Assembly: GCF_019704135.1 (NCBI RefSeq)
Contig: NZ_AP024355.1
Coordinates: 930,001 to 994,000 of the forward strand
Length of the DNA stretch: 64,000 bases
From: Desulfuromonas versatilis
Lineage (GTDB): Bacteria > Desulfobacterota > Desulfuromonadia > Desulfuromonadales > NIT-T3
Direction: 5' to 3'
Made by a program: the position numbers and the translations under genes. The notes under the pieces were generated by a model. The model made no database searches and was not told the DNA's origin. It saw only the letters and a program-made list of their open reading frames with translations. Positions 17,946 through 25,521 of the stretch are shown in pieces; position 1 is the first letter of the stretch, and each line of letters starts with the position of its first letter.

Positions 17946-20126
17946 ATGAGTTCCAAACTGGTGGACAGGGCCGCCCTGAATCTGGACACCCAGGTCCTGT
18001 CCAACTTCATCTACGAGTGGAACATCTCCCGCCGGCATATCTCCGCCTATCCCCACGGCCACCCCCTGATCGGCAAATCCGCAGAAAAAGTGCTTTCCCT
18101 CCTTGGTCAGCTGCTCGAATTCCGCAGCGCCTTCACCCTGGGAATCGCCAAGGACTCCCTGTTGATCGGCAACTCGTTTTTCGACCGCCGCAATCCTGTT
18201 TTCAGGGATTTCGCCCAGGCCCTGTTCGGTGTGGGCATCGCCTCCATCACCGTGCGCAGGGGGCTTACGGCCGATGAGTTGTACCGGTTCAACCGCATCC
18301 TGTCGTTCAGTCGGGAGGAGGTCCGTGACTGCGGCGGGATCGAGCAGGCGCTGATCGATTCCGGGGTGCGCTGCATCATGGTCGAGCAGGTCGATTACGA
18401 CGCCTTCCGGGCCACCGAGGAGACTTCGGTTCGGGCCTCCGATGCCGCAAAAGCTCCGCGTGACCCCGGCTCGCTCTGGGACCAGTTCGTCAAGGGGATT
18501 CTGGACGGGACCGGCGACTCCGCCACGGAACCGCCCACAGCCGCTGCCCTGGCCGATGCGATGAACGCTCAGCAGGATACGCCCGAAGCGGGCCGGGAAA
18601 AGCAGTATCAGGAAGCCATCTCCTCCTTCATCAGCCAGGTGGGCGCCGGCGGCATGGAGCGCGCGGCCCGGCGCGAGGTCCTGGAGCGGCTCGGGGGCCT
18701 GGTCGCCGGCCTGAACCCGGAACTGCGCCGGCAGTTTCTCAACAGCGCCTTCCAGTCGCTGGCCGAGGCCGACGCCGTCGCCGAGGAATTTCTCGGCCGG
18801 CTGCCTGACGGGGTTATCATCGAAGCCCTCGAATCGGTCAACGAACGGCGTGACTCGGTCCCCTCCGGGGTGCTCAACCTGCTGGCGAAGCTGGCCCGCC
18901 ATGGCCAGCAGGGCAAGGGGGGGCGGATCCGCGGCGCGGACCGGGCCGGGGAGGGGGGGGTGGAGGAAAAGCTTCAGGTGATCTTCCGCGAGGAGGAGAC
19001 CGAGCGCTTCGTTCCGCAGGATTACCAGGAGGCGCTTGGCGCCATTCTGGAGGCCGAAAGCCTTCCGCCCGACGACCTGGAACAGCTGGAGACCCTCAAG
19101 CAGACCCTGGAAAGCCACTGCGTGGAGACCCAGATCAGCTCGGTGATCCTGGAGGTCCTGCGCTCCGGGCCCGATGCCGAGCAGCTCGAGGTGCTCAAGC
19201 GCAGCCTGCTCGAACTGGCCGGCTATTTTCTGGAGATGGGCGATTTCCCAGCCCTGCTCGCCATGCACCACCGCCTGGTCGGCGAGGCCGGCGAGGAATC
19301 CCTGCGCCGGGAGATCCTGACCCTGTTTGCGGAGGAGGAGTTCGTGGAGCAGGTGCTTGACTCCCTCTCCCGGCACGGCAAGGCCAAATACGAGGAGATC
19401 GCCGGGCTGATCCGCGAAATCGGAGAGCCCTTCGTCAACCCGCTGATGAATCGCCTGGCTGAAGAAAGCAGCATGTCGCTGCGCCGCTATTACATGGTCC
19501 GGCTCGAAGAGCTGGGCCATCTTACCCGCGACGCGGCGCTGCGGCGCCTGGACGACCCGCGCTGGTATTTTGTCCGCAACCTGATCATTTCGTTGCGCCA
19601 GCTCAACGACCCGTCGGTGGTCGAAGCGGTGCGCAAACTGCGCAGCCATGAACGCCCCCAGGTCCGCCAGGAGGTCATGCGGACTCTGCTCCATTTCAAC
19701 GATGCCGAGGCCAACCGGATCCTGCTCCAGGACCTGGCCAGTTCGGAACTGCCGCGCCAGCTGACCGCCCTGCAACTGGCCGAGCGCAGCCCCAGCGCCG
19801 AGGTGTTCACCAAACTGCTCGAAATGGCCGCCAGCGGGGGGCTGGGAAAACGGGAATTCGAGCTGCGGCTTGCGGTGCTTCGCACCTTGGCGGAAATCGG
19901 CAGTCCTGAGGCCCTGCCCGTGCTGGGCCGGATCTTCAACTCCCGGCCCCTGCTGCACAAGAAGACCCACCAGCGGCTTCGCCTGGAAATTCTGCGCAGT
20001 CTGCCCCGCTATCCCGCCGAGTCGGTGACCTGGCTGCTGGAGAAGCTGGCGGGAGTAAAGGATCCGGATATCGCCCGGGAGGCCGCGAAGACCCTCCAGC
20101 GGGTAACCCAGGGGAGGCGCAAGTGA
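17946..20126 (+). CDS. HEAT-repeat protein of unknown function
   Basis: The protein has 726 residues and no recognised enzyme motif. The first 130 residues (AYPHGHPLIGKSAEKVL, then SLLIGNSFFDRRNP) resemble the N-terminal module of the next protein, which has YSPQHRQVSRLREAAL at the matching place. Residues from about 430 onward contain alpha-helical HEAT-like repeats with the usual DPRWYFVRNLI and HERPQVRQEVMRTL patterns. It has no signal peptide. The stop overlaps the HD-GYP start by four bases, so it is probably a scaffold working with that protein. Confidence 0.7.
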   Translation: MSSKLVDRAALNLDTQVLSNFIYEWNISRRHISAYPHGHPLIGKSAEKVLSLLGQLLEFRSAFTLGIAKDSLLIGNSFFDRRNPVFRDFAQALFGVGIASITVRRGLTADELYRFNRILSFSREEVRDCGGIEQALIDSGVRCIMVEQVDYDAFRATEETSVRASDAAKAPRDPGSLWDQFVKGILDGTGDSATEPPTAAALADAMNAQQDTPEAGREKQYQEAISSFISQVGAGGMERAARREVLERLGGLVAGLNPELRRQFLNSAFQSLAEADAVAEEFLGRLPDGVIIEALESVNERRDSVPSGVLNLLAKLARHGQQGKGGRIRGADRAGEGGVEEKLQVIFREEETERFVPQDYQEALGAILEAESLPPDDLEQLETLKQTLESHCVETQISSVILEVLRSGPDAEQLEVLKRSLLELAGYFLEMGDFPALLAMHHRLVGEAGEESLRREILTLFAEEEFVEQVLDSLSRHGKAKYEEIAGLIREIGEPFVNPLMNRLAEESSMSLRRYYMVRLEELGHLTRDAALRRLDDPRWYFVRNLIISLRQLNDPSVVEAVRKLRSHERPQVRQEVMRTLLHFNDAEANRILLQDLASSELPRQLTALQLAERSPSAEVFTKLLEMAASGGLGKREFELRLAVLRTLAEIGSPEALPVLGRIFNSRPLLHKKTHQRLRLEILRSLPRYPAESVTWLLEKLAGVKDPDIAREAAKTLQRVTQGRRK

Positions 20127-21283
20127 GTACCGGACAGAGAGCCGATTTGATGGATTTTATCCGGCACCTGGTCACCGCCATGGCCACCGCCACCCTCTAC
20201 TCGCCCCAGCACCGCCAGGTCAGCCGATTGCGCGAGGCTGCCCTGGCCAGCCTGCGCGATGCGCTCAACGCCGGGCCCGACATCTCCCTGATGCTGGTAG
20301 ACGAAGAGCTGATTTTCGACGGGACGCCACTGACCACCAGCATGCATGTGGTGAAGCTCACCCAGGCCATGAAGGCCCGTGGCCTCGGGCACCTGAAAAT
20401 CCGCCAGGGTATCGGCGACGAGGAGGTGATGCGGCTGATCACCCAGCTGGCCAAGTCCGCGGATGCCGATACGGAGTTGATCTCCACCGAGTACCTGCGC
20501 TTCGGCAAGGTCCAGGTCCGTTTCGGCCAGAGCGGTGAAGGAGAATGGGAAGGGGCGGAGATCCTCGCCATCCCGGAGCTGGGAGAGATTCCGGATGAGG
20601 AACGGTTCCGCTTCGAGGAGCTGTACGACGAGGCGCGGCGCCACAACAAGCTCAACGTCAAGGGAATCAGTGAGATCGTCACCAGCTTCATCCAGACCTT
20701 CAGCCGCGAGGCCGATCCGCTGTTGACGCTGGCGCCCCTGCGTGCCCTGGACGAGTACACCTTCACCCATTCCACCAACGTCTGCGTGCTGAATCTCGCG
20801 CAGGCCATGGCCATGGGAATTTCCGGCGCGCGCCTGCATGATATCGGCATCGCCGCCATGCTCCACGACATCGGCAAGGTGTTCATCCCCGAAGAAATCC
20901 TCAACAAGGCGGGGAAGCTCGACGAGACGGAATGGGAACTGATGCAGCAGCACCCGCTCAAGGGGGCGCAGCATCTGCTCGACACCCCCGGAGTGCCGCG
21001 CCTGGCGGTGGTTACCGCCTTCGAACACCACCTCAAATACGACTTTACCGGCTACCCGAAAGTTGCCGCTGGCTGGGAGCAGAACCTCTGCAGCCAAATG
21101 ACCACCATTTCCGACGTATTCGATGCCCTGCGTACCAAGCGGGCCTACCGGGGCGCCATGGACTATGAAAAAATTTCCGCCATCCTCCTGGAAATGGCCG
21201 GCACCGAGCTGCACCCGACGCTTACCCGCAATTTTCTCAAAGTACTGGGACGGGTGGGGCTGTCCATAACCGCGGGCGGGTAA
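20123..21283 (+). CDS. HD-GYP-type phosphohydrolase, probable c-di-GMP phosphodiesterase
   Basis: The protein has 386 residues from GTG 20123. The N-terminal 150 residues share a module with the HEAT protein upstream. The C-terminal domain carries HDIGKVFIPEEIL, QQHPLKGAQHLL, and EHHLKYDFTGYP, i.e. the HD pair and the GYP motif. The usual HHExxDGxGYP reads HHLKYDFTGYP, so the Gly after Asp is replaced by Phe; activity is likely but not certain. It is cytoplasmic, with no receiver domain, so input probably comes through the N-terminal module. Confidence 0.8.
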   Translation: MSTGQRADLMDFIRHLVTAMATATLYSPQHRQVSRLREAALASLRDALNAGPDISLMLVDEELIFDGTPLTTSMHVVKLTQAMKARGLGHLKIRQGIGDEEVMRLITQLAKSADADTELISTEYLRFGKVQVRFGQSGEGEWEGAEILAIPELGEIPDEERFRFEELYDEARRHNKLNVKGISEIVTSFIQTFSREADPLLTLAPLRALDEYTFTHSTNVCVLNLAQAMAMGISGARLHDIGIAAMLHDIGKVFIPEEILNKAGKLDETEWELMQQHPLKGAQHLLDTPGVPRLAVVTAFEHHLKYDFTGYPKVAAGWEQNLCSQMTTISDVFDALRTKRAYRGAMDYEKISAILLEMAGTELHPTLTRNFLKVLGRVGLSITAGG

Positions 21284-21414
21284 GGCTGAACGGTGGTTTT
21301 TCTCACCAGGAGATCCAGGCGCGGGCCGCCCAATGCGAGGGGGCTTGATCGCGGTTCCAGGTTGGGCGAAAATGCTGATTCCGGCCAGGGGTGAAGAACG
21401 GGGCGAATTGACCA

Positions 21415-22458
21415 ATGAGGCAGCAGAGCATCATCGAGCGGGTTCGGGAGATCGAGGAGCTGGCTCGCAAATTCCACGAGGTGGAAGCGAGCATCCTCTC
21501 CATTCTCAATTTCCGCGGTTTTTTCGAAACCCTGCTGTCAAAAATCGCCGGCACCTTTGAAATCCCCCAGGTCAGCTTTGCGCTGATCGAGGAGTCGGAG
21601 CTGGCCGGGCTGGTCCGCGAGGCGGTGCGCGAGCCGGCCACCCGGCGCAATTTGAGTTTTGTCCGGCGCAGCGAATTCGAATCGCTGCTGGGGGGCCGTC
21701 TCGTTCCCCTGCTGGTCAACGAGGGGCTGCAGCCTTACCTTCGCCTGTTCCCGGCGGCAACCCGCGGCGAAATCCGCTCGGCAGCCATCGTCCCCCTGCA
21801 ACTGGACGGTGAACTGGTGGGCAGTCTCAACCATGCCGACCCCTCCGCGACCCGCTTTCAGCCCGGGCTGAACGCGGTCTTCCTGGAGCGGCTGGGACTC
21901 AAGGTTTCGCTCTGCCTCTCCAATGTCACCGCCCACGAGCAGCTGGTATTCGCCGCCCAGCATGACCCGCTCACCAACCTGCTCAACCGCCGGGTCATGG
22001 ATTCGGTGCTGGCCCGCGAGTTCGCCCGGGCCAGGCGCTACAACGGCACCCTCTCCCTGGTGTTCCTGGATCTGGACGATTTCAAGCTGGTCAACGACAG
22101 CTTCGGTCACGACTGCGGCGACCGGCTGCTGCAGCACATCGCTCGGCTTCTGGAGCGCCTGACCCGCTCCAGCGACCTGGTGATCCGTTTTGCCGGGGAT
22201 GAGTTCGTGCTGATCCTCCCCGAAACCGCACCCCGGGACGCGGTGCAGCTGATGGGCAGGGTTCAGACGGCCCTCCAGAAAAACCCTTTCAGGGAGAACG
22301 GGATAGTGGTGCCGACCGCGATCAGCTTCGGCATCGCCTCGACCCTGGAGGAGGACTTGGCCGCCGCCGAGCAGCTGGTCAAGCGGGCCGACCAGCGGCT
22401 CTACCGGTTCAAGGACCAGAAAAAACGCCCTGCAGAGGAGCTAGCCCATGGCCGTTAA
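21415..22458 (+). CDS. GAF/DUF484-like sensor with GGDEF domain (diguanylate cyclase)
   Basis: The protein has 347 residues. Residues 1-40 are coiled-coil-like (IIERVREIEELARKFHEVE), followed by a GAF/DUF484-type sensory domain to about 180, then a GGDEF domain. The active-site signature reads AGDEF, a variant found in active cyclases. The inhibitory I-site RSSD sits exactly five residues before it. HDPLTNLLNRR and LDLDDFKLVND complete the domain. It therefore probably makes c-di-GMP with product feedback. Its end overlaps the dus start by 11 bases. Confidence 0.85.
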   Translation: MRQQSIIERVREIEELARKFHEVEASILSILNFRGFFETLLSKIAGTFEIPQVSFALIEESELAGLVREAVREPATRRNLSFVRRSEFESLLGGRLVPLLVNEGLQPYLRLFPAATRGEIRSAAIVPLQLDGELVGSLNHADPSATRFQPGLNAVFLERLGLKVSLCLSNVTAHEQLVFAAQHDPLTNLLNRRVMDSVLAREFARARRYNGTLSLVFLDLDDFKLVNDSFGHDCGDRLLQHIARLLERLTRSSDLVIRFAGDEFVLILPETAPRDAVQLMGRVQTALQKNPFRENGIVVPTAISFGIASTLEEDLAAAEQLVKRADQRLYRFKDQKKRPAEELAHGR

Positions 22459-23434
22459 GCCCCATGCCGATTCCGCCGCCGCGCTCCCCTGGAACCCTGC
22501 CAGCCAACCGTTGATGCTGGCCCCCATGCAGGGGCTGACCAACCGGGCCCTGCGCGGGGTCTTCGTCGACTGGGTCCGGCCCGACGTGGTCTTCACCGAA
22601 TTCATCCGGGTCAATGCCGGCACCGCCCGGGGCCTCAAGGCAACCGATCGCAAGGAGGCGGCGGACCGCGCCGGGGGGGTGCCCCTGGTGGTTCAGCTCA
22701 TCGGCAGAAACGCGGAGACCCTGGTCCCTGCCGCCCTGGCGGCGCAGCAGGCCGGGGCCGAACATCTGAACCTGAACATGGGCTGCCCCTTCGGCCGGAT
22801 GACCCCCGGTTCGGCCGGCGGCGGCATGCTGAAAACCCCCGAAAATATTCCCGAGATCCTCCGGCAGCTGCGCCTGGCCATCTCCGGGAGCTTTTCGGTG
22901 AAGATTCGTGCCGGCTATGAAAATCCACAGCAGATCTTCGAACTGCTGCCGGTCATCGAGGCGGCCGGGGTCGACTTTCTCGTGCTGCATCCTCGCACCG
23001 TGCTGCAGAAATACAGCGGCCGGGCCGAGCATGGCATCACCGCCAGGGTGGTCGCCGCCACCAGGCTGCCGGTCATTGCCAATGGCGACATCGACAGCGC
23101 GGAGTCCGCCCGGCGGGTCGCCGAGACGACCGGCGCTGCCGGATTGATGCTGGGCCGGGCGGCGATAGCCGATCCTCTGCTGTTCCAGCGGATCCGGGGG
23201 CAAGCCGCTGCCGAGCCATCCGCGGCCGAAAGGCGGGCCGAACTGGCGCGGTACCTCGGCCAGCTGCTCGAGCGCTACGCCGAACTGTTCTGCGGCGATA
23301 CCCAGGTACTGCGCAAGCTCAAGGAGGCGCTGGCCTTCCATGCCGACCCGCGGCTGCGTGAGGCGGTGACCGGATTGCGGCGGGCAAAGAGCCTGGCTGA
23401 ATTTTCCGACCGGGTGCAGGCGCTTGGGGGCTAG
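22448..23434 (+). CDS. dus: tRNA-dihydrouridine synthase
   Basis: FMN enzyme reducing uridines in the tRNA D-loop. It has 328 residues, a TIM-barrel start MLAPMQGLTNRALR, the catalytic cysteine in NLNMGCPFGRMT and an FMN-phosphate site around GDIDSAESARR and LMLGRAAI. Which uridine it modifies cannot be told from sequence. It overlaps the end of the GGDEF gene, so it is probably co-transcribed. Confidence 0.88.
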   Translation: MAVKPHADSAAALPWNPASQPLMLAPMQGLTNRALRGVFVDWVRPDVVFTEFIRVNAGTARGLKATDRKEAADRAGGVPLVVQLIGRNAETLVPAALAAQQAGAEHLNLNMGCPFGRMTPGSAGGGMLKTPENIPEILRQLRLAISGSFSVKIRAGYENPQQIFELLPVIEAAGVDFLVLHPRTVLQKYSGRAEHGITARVVAATRLPVIANGDIDSAESARRVAETTGAAGLMLGRAAIADPLLFQRIRGQAAAEPSAAERRAELARYLGQLLERYAELFCGDTQVLRKLKEALAFHADPRLREAVTGLRRAKSLAEFSDRVQALGG

Positions 23435-23469
23435 GGCCGTTGCGGGGACGGCAAAAATTGCCGGACCTC

Positions 23470-23499
23470 TTGTGCAATTTCATAGAACGCGGTTATTAT
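23470..23499 (+). promoter_or_regulatory. Possible sigma-70 promoter of luxR
   Basis: TTGTGC at 23470-23475 and TATTAT at 23494-23499 with an 18-base spacer, about 50 bases before luxR. The -35 is poor; this is a weak call. Confidence 0.3.
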
Positions 23500-23548
23500 T
23501 TCCTGGGGTTTCCTTCAACGTCTTCGCCCTCGGGCAGGAAAGAGGTTC

Positions 23549-24295
23549 ATGACTCACCAGGGCTATTTTGAGCGTATCGAGCAGCTTGACCGTGCCCGGT
23601 CGGTGGAAGAGCTTCATGCCGGCTGTGCGGATATCTGCGCCGACTACGGATTCGAGCATTTCCTCTACGGAGCGCGGATCCCGGTCTCGCTGGTCAAGCC
23701 GCAGATGTTCATCATCAGCGGCTACCCCAACTCCTGGTGGCAGCATTACAAGGACCAGGGTTACATGGGGGTCGATCCCACCGTCAGCCACTGCGCCACG
23801 CGGCATGTGCCGCTTTATTGGGGGGCGCCGGAGGTGGCCGGAACCGCAGGTTCGTCGGCCCGGAAAATGATGAGGGAGGCCGGAGAGTTCGGGCTGTGCA
23901 ACGGCCTGAGCATCCCGGTGCACGGCAGCCAGGGTGAAAACGCCCTGCTCGCCCTGACCACTTCGGCGCCGCCGGAGCGCAGCGAGGGGTGGATCCGCGA
24001 GGCTCTTCCCTTCGTGCAGGCGCTGGCCCCCTTTGTCCACGAAGCCGCCCGCCGCATCATCGAAATCAGGGAGATTTCCCCGGCCCGGCCCCGGCTCACC
24101 TCCCGGGAGAAGGAGTGTCTGCTCTGGGCGGCCGAGGGCAAGACCTCCTGGGAGACTTCACAGATCCTCGGTGTCGCCGAACGTACCGTCATCTTCCATC
24201 TGCAGAACGCCGCCGCCAAGCTTGAGGTCAGCGGCAAGCAGCACGCCGTGGCCCGGGCCATCTCCCTCGGCCTGATCGCCACTCACCCCGCCTGA
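23549..24295 (+). CDS. luxR: LuxR-family acyl-homoserine-lactone-responsive regulator
   Basis: The protein has 248 residues with the two-domain LuxR plan. Residues about 15-170 form the autoinducer-binding domain with family positions kept: the Trp and Tyr in SWWQHYKDQGY, Asp-Pro in GVDPTV, Trp in VPLYWG and Gly in CNGLSIP. The GerE-type helix-turn-helix (about 178-240) reads LTSREKECLLWAAEGKT with the invariant Glu, Leu and Gly. Full conservation of the ligand pocket argues for a real AHL receptor. A lux box and luxI follow directly downstream. Confidence 0.92.
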   Translation: MTHQGYFERIEQLDRARSVEELHAGCADICADYGFEHFLYGARIPVSLVKPQMFIISGYPNSWWQHYKDQGYMGVDPTVSHCATRHVPLYWGAPEVAGTAGSSARKMMREAGEFGLCNGLSIPVHGSQGENALLALTTSAPPERSEGWIREALPFVQALAPFVHEAARRIIEIREISPARPRLTSREKECLLWAAEGKTSWETSQILGVAERTVIFHLQNAAAKLEVSGKQHAVARAISLGLIATHPA

Positions 24296-24363
24296 CCCGC
24301 AGCAATCTCCCCCAAATCGCCTTTTCTCTCAAAAAAACGCACGATTTCAACCGGTTCTAGGAA

Positions 24364-24383
24364 ACCTGTAAGATCTTACAGCT
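24364..24383 (+). promoter_or_regulatory. lux box (LuxR operator) upstream of luxI
   Basis: ACCTGTAAGATCTTACAGCT contains a perfect 16-base palindrome (24366-24381) and closely matches the Vibrio fischeri lux box as I know it. It is centred 69 bases before the luxI start. That fits activation of luxI by LuxR, a positive feedback loop. No convincing -10 is seen downstream. Confidence 0.88.
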
Positions 24384-24442
24384 GTCGGATAGCCCCTCTG
24401 CATGGTTGACTTCCCCATGAACTCTAACTGGGAGGTTGTCCA

Positions 24443-25060
24443 ATGAGCAGAGTCCTTACCGGACGGGCCCTCGACCCGCACATCAATAGCCAAAGCCTCA
24501 GGGGCATGTTTCATCTGCGCCACCGGGTGTTCTTCGAACAGCTGGGCTGGGAGGTGCGCAGCCGCAACGGCCAGGAGCGGGACGGTTTCGACGACCTGGA
24601 CCCGGTCTACATGTTGACCGGGGGGCAAAAGGGAGCCGTCGAGGGATGTTGGCGGCTGCTGCCGACCACCGGCGACTACATGCTCGAGAAAATCTTTCCC
24701 CAGCTGGCGCGGGGGGCCGAGATCCCCAAGGACGAGTCGATCTGGGAGATCAGCCGCTTTGCCGTACTCCCCTCAGGGAGCGCTTCGCGCCAGCAGGCCA
24801 ATCTCTGTTCGCTCACTTTCGACCTGCTGCGGGCCGGAGTCGATTTCGCCGACCGCAACGGCATCCGTCATTACGTATTCGTTACCAGCGTGGCGGTTGA
24901 GCGCCTGCTCAAACGGGTGGGGCTGCCGCTGCGCCGTTTCGGCGATGGACAGGCGGTGCGCGTCGGCAAGGTGCTCTCGGTGGCCTGCTGGATCGACATC
25001 GACGACCACACCCGCCAGGCGGTCTGCGGAGCCAACGCCCCGGCCCGGGAGGCGGCATGA
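24443..25060 (+). CDS. luxI: LuxI-family acyl-homoserine-lactone synthase
   Basis: Makes an acyl-homoserine lactone from SAM and an acyl donor. It has 205 residues. Conserved LuxI positions are present: Arg and Phe in LRHRVFFEQLGW, Trp in the same block, Asp residues in FDDLDP, Arg in GCWRLLPTT, Phe in KIFP, and Glu/Arg in IWEISRFAV. It starts at ATG 24443 behind GGGAGG. It overlaps the next gene by four bases (ATGA). Acyl-chain length cannot be read from the sequence. Confidence 0.93.
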   Translation: MSRVLTGRALDPHINSQSLRGMFHLRHRVFFEQLGWEVRSRNGQERDGFDDLDPVYMLTGGQKGAVEGCWRLLPTTGDYMLEKIFPQLARGAEIPKDESIWEISRFAVLPSGSASRQQANLCSLTFDLLRAGVDFADRNGIRHYVFVTSVAVERLLKRVGLPLRRFGDGQAVRVGKVLSVACWIDIDDHTRQAVCGANAPAREAA

Positions 25061-25500
25061 GGGTTCTTTTCGTCGGCAGCCATCCGCGGGCCAGGGCGCT
25101 TTTTCGCCTGCTTTGCGGCAGGGACCGGCAGGCGGTGCTGCACAGCGCCAACGGCCTGACCTCGGTGCGGCTGCTTCTGGAGACGGGCAACCGCTATGAT
25201 TTCGCCATCCTGAGCGGCAGAGAGGGTACCGCGGATTGCCTGGCCATGGCCGGGGAGCTGCGGGCGGCCAACCCCAGGGTGACCATCGCCTATCTGTCCA
25301 TGGCAGAGCAGGAGCCGCCACGGGCCCGGGGCTGGAACCGCTTGCTGGGCGCGTTCGAAAAAAGCTCCCAGGGGCCGCGGATGCTCAATTGCGTCCTGGC
25401 CCTGCCGAGCGCGGCGGCGGGCAACTGCGCCCGGGACCTTGGGGAGGTTATTTTCGAATACCAGGCCCCCTGCACCCCGAAACGCGCCATCGCGCCCTGA
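25057..25500 (+). CDS. Receiver-like (pseudo-receiver) protein
   Basis: The protein has 147 residues and begins RVLFVGSHPRARALFRLL, which resembles the first strand and helix of a response-regulator receiver. The expected third strand reads YDFAILSGREG, with Ser where the phosphoacceptor Asp should be, so phosphorylation seems unlikely. It has no output domain. It is translationally coupled to luxI and 21 bases from the PAS-GGDEF-EAL gene, so it probably acts in that signalling unit. The receiver assignment is my inference from pattern only. Confidence 0.55.
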   Translation: MRVLFVGSHPRARALFRLLCGRDRQAVLHSANGLTSVRLLLETGNRYDFAILSGREGTADCLAMAGELRAANPRVTIAYLSMAEQEPPRARGWNRLLGAFEKSSQGPRMLNCVLALPSAAAGNCARDLGEVIFEYQAPCTPKRAIAP

Positions 25501-25521
25501 ACCGGAAAAGGAGCAAAAGCC

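Noticed and set aside
24296-24363. Terminator between luxR and luxI
   Set aside because: No stem followed by a T-run was found; the region shows only the lux box further on.
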